DNA from: an uncultured Synergistales bacterium
Lineage (GTDB): Bacteria > Synergistota > Synergistia > Synergistales > Aminobacteriaceae
Reading direction: 5' to 3'
Assembly: GCA_905233295.1 (NCBI GenBank)
Contig: CAJODX010000046.1
Span: 1 to 17,566, forward strand
Length of the DNA: 17,566 nt
Shown here: positions 1 to 7,057 of the stretch, piece by piece
Layout of the letters: the number at the start of each line of letters is the position of its first letter
Position numbering within the stretch: the stretch's first letter is position 1
Position numbers and translations under genes: made by a program
The notes under the pieces: model-generated
What the model was told of the DNA's origin: nothing
Database searches by the model: none
Seen by the model: the letters and a program-made list of their open reading frames with translations, nothing else

Positions 1-1
1 G

Positions 2-133
2 TTCGATCCTGAATCAGAAGGCATCGCGGGACCGGCAACAATGAGAATACGCACAAGACGTGAAAAAGTTTCTCGTCAAAATGAACAGCGTCCTATCTCA
101 AATCCGCACCGCAGACGCAGAAAAAGCAAATAA
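2..133 (+). CDS. C-terminal tail of an unidentified protein (partial, 5' end outside window)
   Basis: An open frame runs from the window edge to a TAA at 131-133, giving 43 codons. The tail is strongly basic: it carries a TRRE stretch and ends in HRRRRKSK. It contains no domain I recognise, so I assign no function. The gene reads toward the terminator hairpin at 150-191 and is convergent with recX, so the hairpin would serve as its 3' end. Basic disordered tails of this kind occur on many nucleic-acid-binding and membrane-associated proteins, so the composition alone is not diagnostic. It is read as coding because the frame is open from the edge and a terminator follows it closely, but an open frame this short could also arise by chance. 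Confidence 0.5.
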   Translation, partial: FDPESEGIAGPATMRIRTRREKVSRQNEQRPISNPHRRRRKSK

Positions 134-147
134 AAAAATTTAAAAAA

Positions 148-603
148 TCAAAAGCAGGAGTTAGGAAATTTTGTTCCAGATTCCTGCTTTTTTGCCTCAT
201 TCACGGAGCTACGGGAAAATCCTCGGCTTAAAAGTCTGTTCATTATTTTTCGTTCGTCAAGACCGATTTTACGCCAGTCTTCAGCAAGTTCACAGGCTCG
301 TGAAATTTCATCTTCGGATTCATCAAGAGCAGTGTCAATCTCATCACGAGAAAAACCCCGTCTTGCAAGTTCGTAAATAATTTTCGCGTTGCCCCCTGTT
401 AAATGCCCCTCAACAAATAATTTTGCATATGCGGCATCGTCGATAAGCCCAAGGTTGGAAGCCTGAGTTAAAAATAAATTTTTATATTCCTCCGGCACGC
501 CGTGTTTTGAAAGATATTCTTCGGCATCACCAGAGGAACATGGTTTCTTTAATAAAAAATTGAAAAATTTTTCGCGAATTTCGCCGGGATTTTCGTTTAT
601 CAT
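148..603 (-). CDS. recX: RecX-family regulatory protein
   Basis: This 151-residue protein has the RecX pattern of three-helix repeats. The most typical part is around residues 52-92, with a GLIDDAAYA segment followed by an ELARRGFSRDEID segment; a second GFSR occurs near residue 127. RecX proteins bind RecA and limit its filament activity. The length is normal for the family. The ATG at 601-603 overlaps the divIVA stop as ATGA, which implies translational coupling. It is the last gene of the minus-strand train and its 3' end lies within the terminator hairpin at 150-191. The family repeats are divergent, so the call rests on the central motif rather than strong conservation throughout. No recA is present in the window. 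Confidence 0.8.
   Translation of the reverse strand: MINENPGEIREKFFNFLLKKPCSSGDAEEYLSKHGVPEEYKNLFLTQASNLGLIDDAAYAKLFVEGHLTGGNAKIIYELARRGFSRDEIDTALDESEDEISRACELAEDWRKIGLDERKIMNRLLSRGFSRSSVNEAKKQESGTKFPNSCF
150..191. terminator. Bidirectional intrinsic terminator between convergent genes
   Basis: A perfect 10-bp stem pairs AAAAGCAGGA (150-159) with TCCTGCTTTT (182-191). A second inner pairing, GGAA (164-167) with TTCC (174-177), could extend the hairpin. T residues continue to 193 on the plus strand. Long A runs at about 132-150 give a T tract on the minus strand, so the hairpin can stop transcription from both sides. The recX stop codon sits at the foot of the stem, so the last codons of recX are encoded inside the hairpin. 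Confidence 0.75.
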
Positions 604-1343
604 TCCTGTGCCGTACCCGGGGTCATTTCTTCAGCGGTGTTATCATTTTCATGCGGTACTGTTCCGAGTTCGTCATCAATTTCTTTTTGAGCCTTGTCCA
701 TGATGCGTCCGAAATCGAAAAGCAAAGATACTGTATTGCGGACAAACTGCTGTTTCTGAAGACTAAGGAACTGCATTTGTTTTTCGTAATTTTCAAGTTC
801 GCGTTCCGCATCAGTCATAAGTTTTTTTGCTTCATTTCTCGCATTATCTACGATTTCGTCAGCTTTACGCATTGACTCAGCGCGATATTCTTCAAGTTCC
901 TGCTCAATTTTTGCGCGGGTCTGTTCGGCAATTTCTCTTATGTCCTGCGAGTTATGCAAAAGATCCGCTGCCTTTGACTCGGCTGTGCTGACAACTTCGG
1001 CGGCTTTGGCTTCAGCTTCGGTTATGCGCCTGTCTGCTTCAGCCTGAGCGTCGTTGATGATTTTCTCAGTGTTGACTTTCGCCTGTTCTTCAATGTCTTT
1101 AGCGGCTTTGCGTGCCTGAATCAGAGCGTCTTTAATCGCATCGGTCATTGCTTCCTGTTTTTTGACAAAAGCTTCGAGTTCCTGTATCCGCGCTTCTCTT
1201 TCATCAAGCTGCATTGTGTATGCTTCAATGTCTTCAGCGACCTGATTCAAAAAATCTTCGACTTCAGGAATGGAATAGCCCCCGAATTTTACTTTTTTGA
1301 AGGCTTTGACTTCAACATCCTTTGCCGTCAGTAAGTCGCTCAT
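600..1343 (-). CDS. divIVA: DivIVA-family polar/septal scaffold protein
   Basis: The first ~40 residues match the DivIVA lipid-binding domain: LTAKDVEVKAF, then GGYSIPEVEDFLNQV. From about residue 42 to 215 the protein is a long charged coiled coil rich in A, E, K and R, followed by an acidic tail. At 247 residues it is longer than B. subtilis DivIVA but within the family range. DivIVA proteins oligomerise on curved membrane at septa and poles and recruit division and growth partners. The start codon at 1341-1343 overlaps the sepF stop as ATGA, and its own stop overlaps the recX start the same way. The B. subtilis motif FRGY reads FGGY here, so the tip arginine is replaced by glycine. Confidence 0.9.
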   Translation of the reverse strand: MSDLLTAKDVEVKAFKKVKFGGYSIPEVEDFLNQVAEDIEAYTMQLDEREARIQELEAFVKKQEAMTDAIKDALIQARKAAKDIEEQAKVNTEKIINDAQAEADRRITEAEAKAAEVVSTAESKAADLLHNSQDIREIAEQTRAKIEQELEEYRAESMRKADEIVDNARNEAKKLMTDAERELENYEKQMQFLSLQKQQFVRNTVSLLFDFGRIMDKAQKEIDDELGTVPHENDNTAEEMTPGTAQE

Positions 1344-1744
1344 TGCTGATCACTTCCCTCCGGCCATATCTCGCTCATTCCAACGCTGGGCGTGAAAAGA
1401 TACTGAGCGGGGTCGATAAATTTCATTTCTCCGTTGCGTGCGAATGCCACACCGCCCATAAATGTTATGAAGTCTTTGCCCTCTTCGTCATATTCGCGCT
1501 GGTTGAGTTCGTGAAGGTCAACAAGAATCATCGCGCCTTTGTTAAATTCTTCGCGCAAATGAATTTTATCGGAGTTCAAAGTTGTGCTGTTGTAGTTATA
1601 AACGATTAATTTTCCTGCCTGTGCAGCTCCTGATGAACGCGAGCCACGAGATGAATTTTTTTTCCTTCTGTCATCCATGTATTCATCGGTATCATCGTAA
1701 TCGTCTTCATCATTGTCAAAGCCGAAGAAACGCATAATATTCAA
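1340..1744 (-). CDS. sepF: Cell division protein SepF
   Basis: The 134-residue product has SepF architecture. A short hydrophobic N-terminal segment (MNIMRFFGF) could be the membrane-targeting helix. A very acidic, low-complexity linker follows at residues 10-45, then the SepF globular domain from about residue 45 (KLIVYNYNS, then NKGAMILVDLHELNQ, then ITFMGGVAFA). SepF tethers FtsZ to the membrane in bacteria lacking or supplementing FtsA. I chose the TTG at 1742-1744 because a GGAGG at 1754-1758 lies 9 bases upstream. The ATG at 1733-1735 is 18 bases from that site. It follows argH after a 45-base gap and is coupled to divIVA, a common functional pairing. Confidence 0.9.
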   Translation of the reverse strand: MNIMRFFGFDNDEDDYDDTDEYMDDRRKKNSSRGSRSSGAAQAGKLIVYNYNSTTLNSDKIHLREEFNKGAMILVDLHELNQREYDEEGKDFITFMGGVAFARNGEMKFIDPAQYLFTPSVGMSEIWPEGSDQQ

Positions 1745-1789
1745 AAGTAAACGCCTCCAGTCAAATTTTTATCTCTCGTAATAAATATA

Positions 1790-3148
1790 TCACAGTTTTT
1801 CTTTCGCGATTTTTATCTGCTTTTCGACCTGTTCAAAACCTGTGCCGCCGTATGTATTGCGTCTGCGGACACTCTCACGCGGCGATAAAATTTTCAGAAT
1901 ATCTTCGTCAGCTTCAGGAATATGTTCGCGCCACTGCTGCAAAGTCAAATCGTTGAAAGAAAGATTGTTTTCAATGCACCACGCCGTTAATTTTCCCGTT
2001 TTCAAATGGGCTTCACGGAACGGAACGCCTTTCAGCACAAGATATTCGGCAATGTCAGTCGCGAGTGAATAGCCTTTTTCGAGTCCTGCAAGAGCGAGTT
2101 TTTCATCGACTTCAACATTTGAAAGCAGTGAAGCGAGAATTTTGACAACGCTCTCAACAGTGTCGGCGGAGTTCCAGAGTCCGCGCTTGTCTTCCTGCAA
2201 ATCTCTGTTGTAAGTCATCGGCAGACCTTTGAGATTTACAAGCAGATCTATTAAATTTCCAATGACCTGTCCTGTTTTTCCGCGCGAAAGTTCAAGAACA
2301 TCGGGATTTTTTTTCTGCGGCATCATGCTTGAGCCGGTGCAAAATTCATCGGGAAGAATTACGAAAGCAAACTCCTGCGTGTTCCATGTTATTAAATCAT
2401 TGCAGAGCCGTGAAACGTGAATCATAAAAACGCTGGCGAAATAATGAAAATCCGTCATGTAGTCGCGGCTAGCAACGGTGTCAAGGCTGTTTCTTGTCGG
2501 ACAGTCAAAACCTAAAATTCTAGAAGTCATCTCACGGTCTATCGGAAGAGTTGAACCGGCTAAAGCCCCTGCACCGAGAGGGGATTCGTTCAAAGATTTC
2601 AGAGCGAAGTCAAGTCTTTCAAGATCCCTGTTAAAAGCTTCAAACCATGCGAGCCAGTAATGTCCCATCGAGATTGGCTGAGCCTGCTGCATGTGAGTAT
2701 ATCCCGGAATGATGATGTTAATATGTTTTTCCGCGTTTGATACAAGAACATTCAGCAAATTTTTTAATTCTTCGCGCAGAGTTTTCAATCTTTCGCGCAG
2801 ATATAATCTCGTTGTAACAGCGACCTGATCGTTCCGGCTTCGTGCAGTGTGAAGTTTCGCGCCTAAAGGTTCAAGCTCCGTCAGCCTTGCTTCGATGTTC
2901 ATGTGAACGTCTTCGAGATTTTCCGACGGAGTGAATTTTCCCGATTTTATTTCTTCTGAAACTTTTTTAAGACCTTCAGCTATTTTTTCGGCTTCGTCCT
3001 CCTTTAAAATTCCGACAGCTCCGAGCATTTTGACATGAGCAAGACTTCCTTTAATATCGCATTCAGCCATTCGCCAGTCAATGTCAAGAGACTGAGTAAA
3101 ATTTTTTACATCTTCGGACATGTCTTTTTTGAATCTTCCGTGCCACAT
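1790..3148 (-). CDS. argH: Argininosuccinate lyase
   Basis: This enzyme of the fumarase/aspartase superfamily cleaves argininosuccinate to arginine and fumarate, the last step of arginine synthesis. The superfamily signature GSSMMPQKKNPD is intact. Other conserved blocks are TARSRNDQV, PGYTHMQQAQP and SPLGAGALAG. The frame extends upstream to 3208, but the ATG at 3146-3148 gives the usual MWHGRF start of the family and has an AAGGAG at 3161-3166, 12 bases upstream. This yields 452 residues, a normal length. It lies 28 bases after the Sel1-repeat gene and 45 bases before sepF. No other arginine gene is in the window, so it appears to ride in a housekeeping operon rather than an arg cluster. 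Confidence 0.95.
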   Translation of the reverse strand: MWHGRFKKDMSEDVKNFTQSLDIDWRMAECDIKGSLAHVKMLGAVGILKEDEAEKIAEGLKKVSEEIKSGKFTPSENLEDVHMNIEARLTELEPLGAKLHTARSRNDQVAVTTRLYLRERLKTLREELKNLLNVLVSNAEKHINIIIPGYTHMQQAQPISMGHYWLAWFEAFNRDLERLDFALKSLNESPLGAGALAGSTLPIDREMTSRILGFDCPTRNSLDTVASRDYMTDFHYFASVFMIHVSRLCNDLITWNTQEFAFVILPDEFCTGSSMMPQKKNPDVLELSRGKTGQVIGNLIDLLVNLKGLPMTYNRDLQEDKRGLWNSADTVESVVKILASLLSNVEVDEKLALAGLEKGYSLATDIAEYLVLKGVPFREAHLKTGKLTAWCIENNLSFNDLTLQQWREHIPEADEDILKILSPRESVRRRNTYGGTGFEQVEKQIKIAKEKL

Positions 3149-3176
3149 TGAAAAATTTTTCTCCTTAAAACGAAAT

Positions 3177-4112
3177 TTATAAATTTTTCGGTCCTTTTTT
3201 CGCTTCAAGACGTTTCAGAGCTCTCGTTGCATCTTCATAATCCTGAGCGGCGGATTTTTCGTACCATTCGCGTGCCTTCTTTGTATCTTTTTGAACGCCG
3301 TTGCCGTATTCATACATTGCGCCAACGTTGTATTGAGCAACTTTATCGCCCTGATTCGCCGCCATCTTGTAATAGTTGAATGCTTTTCTGAGATTTTTCT
3401 GAACGTATTTTCCTCTCGCGTACATGACGCCTAAATTATTTTGAGCCATAACATTGCCAAGGTCAGCAGCCTTCATAAATAATTCAACAGCCTTTTTGTA
3501 ATTAACTCTTACTCCTCTGCCTTCAAGATACATGTTCCCGAGTTCGTTCATAGCTCCTGCATGTTCCTGTTCAGCGGCTTTTGTTAAATATTTAACAGCC
3601 TTTGAATAGTCTTTTGCGGTTACAATGCCAAGCAGGAAAAAGCGTCCCAGATTGTACTGCGAATATCTGTTGCCTTTTTCCGCGCCTTTGCTGTACCATT
3701 CAAAAGCGTTTGCATTGCTCTTTTCGAGTCCGCCCAAGCCGTATTCGTAAAAATATCCGATTTGATTCATCGAACGCGGAACTCCGGCTTCTGCACCTTT
3801 TCTGAAATATTCAAGTGCCTTCGGAAGATTTTTTTCAACTCCGTATCCTCCAAACTGATATATCGAGCCTAAATTGTCAAAGGCTTTGGCATAATTTTGT
3901 TCAGCGGCTTTCAGATACCATTTCACAGCCTCTGCGAAATTTTTTTCAACGCCATCACCGTTATGGTAACAGACTCCCAAATCATTTTGAGCCTTTGCGT
4001 TGCCCTGTTCAGCTCTTGCGCGTAAAGATTCAATGTCCTTTTCTGCGTAAGCAGAACCGGCAAACAGTGCTAAAACGACAAACATCACCAACAAAAATTT
4101 TTTAGTTTTCAT
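3177..4112 (-). CDS. Exported Sel1-repeat (TPR-like) protein
   Basis: The protein begins with a classic signal peptide: lysines at residues 4-5, a hydrophobic core, then AYA with probable cleavage before Glu24. About seven Sel1-like repeats of 36-37 residues follow, each with the pattern LG.xY..G.GV and A..W/YY.KAA. Sel1 repeats form alpha-solenoids used for protein-protein contacts, here presumably in the periplasm or at the cell surface; the partner is unknown. The frame is open to 4184. I prefer the ATG at 4110-4112 because it starts the signal peptide directly and has AGGAGG at 4125-4130, 12 bases upstream. This start overlaps the ftsH stop by 11 bases. An alternative ATG at 4131-4133 would add seven residues before the signal peptide. 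The product is 311 residues. Confidence 0.85.
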   Translation of the reverse strand: MKTKKFLLVMFVVLALFAGSAYAEKDIESLRARAEQGNAKAQNDLGVCYHNGDGVEKNFAEAVKWYLKAAEQNYAKAFDNLGSIYQFGGYGVEKNLPKALEYFRKGAEAGVPRSMNQIGYFYEYGLGGLEKSNANAFEWYSKGAEKGNRYSQYNLGRFFLLGIVTAKDYSKAVKYLTKAAEQEHAGAMNELGNMYLEGRGVRVNYKKAVELFMKAADLGNVMAQNNLGVMYARGKYVQKNLRKAFNYYKMAANQGDKVAQYNVGAMYEYGNGVQKDTKKAREWYEKSAAQDYEDATRALKRLEAKKGPKNL

Positions 4113-4896
4113 CTTTAAAAACGTCCTCCTCATTTTGAGAATTTTTTTTCTTATCTCTGTCAACGATTGCCTGAATCTCTTCATGGTTTATGACTTCTTT
4201 TTCCTGAAGAGTTCCTGCAACTTCGTGCAAAACACTTTCGTGTTCTTTTAAAATGTTCAGCGCCTGTTCCTGAGCTTCTGTTACAAGCCTTCGGATTTCA
4301 GCGTCAATTTTTTCTGCGGTTGTTTCGCCAGCGTCCTCGCGAATTTGAGTTGCGCCGCCAAGATACATCATCGTAGGAGCTGCGTATCTCACAGGACCAA
4401 GCTCTGAAGACATTCCAAACTCAATCACCATTCGCCGCGCAGTTTCAGTTGCGCGTTCAAGATCATTCGATGCGCCTGTCGTAGGTTCGTTAAAAACAAG
4501 AAGCTCCGCCGCGCGTCCGCCGAGCATTACAGCCATACGGTTTTTTAATTCATTTTCGCTGACTAAAAATTGGTCTTCTGTCGGTCTTTGCATAGTATAA
4601 CCTAACGCGCCTTTAGTCGTTGGGATTATGCTGACTTTGTGAACAGGGTCAGAACCGGGCAGATAACAAGCCACGAGAGCGTGTCCTGTTTCGTGATACG
4701 CGACTTTTTTGCGGATTTCCGGCGTTAAAGGAGTTTTTCTCTGCAATCCAGCAACAACTCTTTCAATAGCTAAATCAAAATCATTTGGCGAAACAGTTTC
4801 AGCTTTGCGTCTCGCAGCCAGTAACGCGGCTTCATTTGTTCGCAAGATCCGCACCGGAAAATCCCGGCGTAACTTTCGCGATTGAGCGCAGGTCAA
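4102..4896 (-). CDS. ftsH: FtsH C-terminal part: lid and M41 zinc protease domain (frameshifted from N-terminal part)
   Basis: This frame carries the end of the AAA lid (from NEAALLAARR) and the whole M41 peptidase domain. It has the zinc motif HETGH and the downstream GASNDLERAT segment that supplies the aspartate ligand. Residues before NEAALL in this frame have no FtsH-like sequence, so the ATG at 4894-4896 is unlikely to be a real start. The fragment is instead the continuation of the upstream frame after a frameshift at about 4837. On its own it lacks the Walker motifs and membrane anchor and would not be expected to work as FtsH. Its end carries the ribosome-binding site and start of the Sel1-repeat gene. 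Confidence 0.85.
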   Translation of the reverse strand: MTCAQSRKLRRDFPVRILRTNEAALLAARRKAETVSPNDFDLAIERVVAGLQRKTPLTPEIRKKVAYHETGHALVACYLPGSDPVHKVSIIPTTKGALGYTMQRPTEDQFLVSENELKNRMAVMLGGRAAELLVFNEPTTGASNDLERATETARRMVIEFGMSSELGPVRYAAPTMMYLGGATQIREDAGETTAEKIDAEIRRLVTEAQEQALNILKEHESVLHEVAGTLQEKEVINHEEIQAIVDRDKKKNSQNEEDVFKDEN

Positions 4897-6013
4897 TTTC
4901 GGGTGCTAAAGGAATTTTTCTCGTGTGAATTTTTAAAATTTCTTCGCGCCCTTCTTCTGTCGGCAAAACGACTTGAATCTGTCTGTCAAAACGTCCCGGA
5001 CGCATTAAAGCCTGATCCAAAATTTCGGGTCTGTTGGTCGCGCCCATTATCACAACGCCGTTGTTGTCTTCAAATCCGTCCATTTCTGCTAACAGCTGGT
5101 TGAGCGTGTTCTCCTGTTCCGAATTTCCGTTGAAGGCGTTCATTCGGGACTGCCCTATAGCGTCAATCTCGTCCATAAAAATAATGCACGGGGCTTTCTT
5201 TTTCGCCTGTTCAAATAAATCGCGGACACGTGCAGCGCCAACGCCTACGAACATTTCAACGAAACTTGAGCCTGTTATGAAAAAGAAAGGAACATCAGCC
5301 TCGCCAGCCGTAGCCTTTGCAAGCAGAGTTTTTCCTGTGCCGGGAGGTCCGACGAGAAGAACACCGCGCGGAAGTTTTGCGCCGAATTTGTCAAAACGTT
5401 TCGGATCTTTGAGAAATTCTATTATTTCGCGCAGTTCAACTTCAGCTTCGCCTGCACCGCCGATGTCATTAAAATGCACGCCTGTGAGTTCGCCCTGAAG
5501 TTCTTTTGCACGGCTTCGTCCGAAAGAAAATATTCCTCCTAGTCCGCCGCTTCCTGCGCCGCCCATATTTTTGAATATAAAATACCAGATTATCAACAAA
5601 GGCAGCATAGGTAACATTATTCCCATGAACAAATCTATTAATGTATCGTGCTGCGCAATACCGCCGAATTTTATGTCAGAACTCGCTAGCCTTTCTATTA
5701 ATAACGGATCTGTCAGCCTTACAACGCTTTTAATATTACTCTGAGCCTTGTTTTTTTTGTTTGAAAAAATCACGCCGCCTACAATCGGTCTTTGGTCGGG
5801 GCTTTTCTTTTCTTCCTTGATGGAATATGTGATCCTGTTTTCCGTGATGTCAACATTTTCAACGGCATTGCTGTCAAGGTCGGCAAGAAATTCGCTGTAA
5901 GGCACTTCGCCCTGACGTTCGGCATAAGGTTTGTAAATATATTCAGCGAACAGCCACGCAGCGATTAACGCAAATAAAAAATACCAAGCTGAAAATTTTT
6001 GTCCTTTGTTCAT
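4832..6013 (-). CDS. ftsH: FtsH N-terminal part: membrane anchor and AAA+ ATPase, ends early at a frameshift
   Basis: FtsH is the membrane-bound ATP-dependent zinc protease that removes damaged or short-lived membrane and cytosolic proteins. This 393-residue part has two membrane segments (about 9-27 and 127-147) flanking an extracytoplasmic domain. It also has Walker A GPPGTGKT (222-229), Walker B IIFMDEID (277-284) and the second region of homology with arginine fingers (RPGRFDR, 338-344). It reads GADLANK and stops at 4832-4834, exactly where the family normally continues GADLANLVNEAALL. The protein resumes in another frame at 4102-4896. Comparison with the family suggests about five bases are missing near 4837. 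The nearest Shine-Dalgarno-like AAGGA (6036-6040) is 22 bases from the ATG, unusually far. Confidence 0.9.
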   Translation of the reverse strand: MNKGQKFSAWYFLFALIAAWLFAEYIYKPYAERQGEVPYSEFLADLDSNAVENVDITENRITYSIKEEKKSPDQRPIVGGVIFSNKKNKAQSNIKSVVRLTDPLLIERLASSDIKFGGIAQHDTLIDLFMGIMLPMLPLLIIWYFIFKNMGGAGSGGLGGIFSFGRSRAKELQGELTGVHFNDIGGAGEAEVELREIIEFLKDPKRFDKFGAKLPRGVLLVGPPGTGKTLLAKATAGEADVPFFFITGSSFVEMFVGVGAARVRDLFEQAKKKAPCIIFMDEIDAIGQSRMNAFNGNSEQENTLNQLLAEMDGFEDNNGVVIMGATNRPEILDQALMRPGRFDRQIQVVLPTEEGREEILKIHTRKIPLAPEIDLRSIAKVTPGFSGADLANK

Positions 6014-6042
6014 TTTGAAAAATTTATATAAAAAATCCTTTC

Positions 6043-6501
6043 TTAATTTCTGATTCCCAACTGTCTGAAAATTGCACGGTCATTTTCACTTCGTCTGTTT
6101 TTGTTCTTAAGACGATCAAATTCTTCGTTTATTTCATCGCGCTCAGACTGTTCCAGCGGCATTTGTGTTAAAAAATTTTCAAGTTTAGTTTCCAAATCTT
6201 CAATTTCTTTTTTGCCGGGCGGAACAGTTCTTCCGATGTTTTTGAGACTTGTAACGGCAAGTTCGGCGATTAATATTGCCATATCGTGGAGTTCACGGTC
6301 AGCCTGCAAAGAATTTTCGGCATCTTCAGCATCAGAAGAAGAATCTTTGACCCTTGTCGCAAAACATAAAAATCCGACGGCTACGGCAAGCCACGCAGCT
6401 CCAGGCGCAATATTGTCGATATAAAACATATAGCCGGCGAAAATGCTCGTTATGATACCGGCGCAGAATAAAATCCACTGAAAAATTTTTTCAATGCTCA
6501 T
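6043..6501 (-). CDS. Unknown small membrane protein
   Basis: I do not recognise this 152-residue protein. It starts MSIEKIFQ and has two hydrophobic segments at about residues 7-22 and 30-46. A soluble, charged tail of about 100 residues follows, rich in E, D, K and R and probably helical or coiled-coil (for example KKEIEDLETKLENFL). Both ends of the tail would most simply lie in the cytoplasm. The ATG at 6499-6501 overlaps the gmk stop by 11 bases. A TTG at 6505-6507 would add two residues; neither has a strong ribosome-binding site, so translation probably depends on coupling to gmk. In Bacillus-type clusters rpoZ follows gmk, but this protein is not an RNA polymerase omega subunit. Confidence 0.7.
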   Translation of the reverse strand: MSIEKIFQWILFCAGIITSIFAGYMFYIDNIAPGAAWLAVAVGFLCFATRVKDSSSDAEDAENSLQADRELHDMAILIAELAVTSLKNIGRTVPPGKKEIEDLETKLENFLTQMPLEQSERDEINEEFDRLKNKNRRSENDRAIFRQLGIRN

Positions 6502-7057
6502 TTTCAATTAAATTTCTGAGTTCTCTCGAAGCCGTTTCAAGATCATCGTTAACGATAATGAAATCATATTTATCTTTTAACGCGAGTTCCTTCGATGCGT
6601 TGCTCAGCCTTAATTTCAGATTTTCTTCTGTTTCAGTGTGCCTGTCGCGCAAACGTCTTTCAAGTTCTTTAATTGAAGGCGGCGCAATGAAAATCAAAAC
6701 GGCTTCTGAAATTTTTTCGCGTACCTGCAAAGCTCCCTGCACGTCAATTTCAAGCAGAACATTTTTTCCAGCGTTTAATTCTTTGATGACATCGGCTTTC
6801 AGAGTTCCGTAAAAATCCGAGTGAACATGCGCGTATTCAAGAAACAAATTTTTTTCGATGTCTTCTTTGAATTTTTCGCGTGAAATAAATCTGTACTGAA
6901 CTCCGTCAGTTTCGCCTTCACGCGGCTGTCTTGTGGTGCAGGAAATTGAATAAACGAGATTTTTCACATCTGCAAGAGCTTTTTCTCTCAACGTTCCCTT
7001 GCCTGAGCCGCTCGGTCCTGAGATAACAAATAATTTTCCGTTTTTTTTATTCGACAT
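6491..7057 (-). CDS. gmk: Guanylate kinase
   Basis: Guanylate kinase phosphorylates GMP to GDP with ATP. The P-loop reads GPSGSGKGT at residues 14-22. The GMP-binding block has SCTTRQPREGETDGVQYRF and later LLEIDVQGALQV, both typical of Gmk. The frame is open upstream to 7132, but the family normally begins just before the P-loop, so I use the ATG at 7055-7057, giving 188 residues. That start overlaps the yicC stop by 11 bases and has no clear Shine-Dalgarno sequence, so it is probably coupled to yicC translation. Many relatives carry remA (DUF370) between yicC and gmk; here the overlap leaves no room for it. Confidence 0.95.
   Translation of the reverse strand: MSNKKNGKLFVISGPSGSGKGTLREKALADVKNLVYSISCTTRQPREGETDGVQYRFISREKFKEDIEKNLFLEYAHVHSDFYGTLKADVIKELNAGKNVLLEIDVQGALQVREKISEAVLIFIAPPSIKELERRLRDRHTETEENLKLRLSNASKELALKDKYDFIIVNDDLETASRELRNLIENEH

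Noticed and set aside
1745..1789. Terminator between argH and sepF
   Set aside because: This is the largest gap in the train, but no hairpin with a T tract is visible; it holds only the sepF ribosome-binding site and AT-rich sequence.
3220..4060. Periodic similarity inside one gene, considered as a DNA tandem repeat
   Set aside because: The periodicity is at protein level (Sel1 repeats of 36-37 residues). The DNA copies are too diverged to be a nucleotide repeat array.
4832..4896. Programmed +1 frameshift to make full-length FtsH
   Set aside because: Even with a +1 shift the product would lack two residues of a highly conserved helix, and I see no stimulatory structure or upstream Shine-Dalgarno-like spacer. 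Kept only as a minor alternative in the findings.
5034..5498. 154-codon open frame on the plus strand opposite ftsH
   Set aside because: It is antisense to the conserved AAA+ domain, lacks a recognisable family and is explained by the low stop frequency opposite that coding frame.
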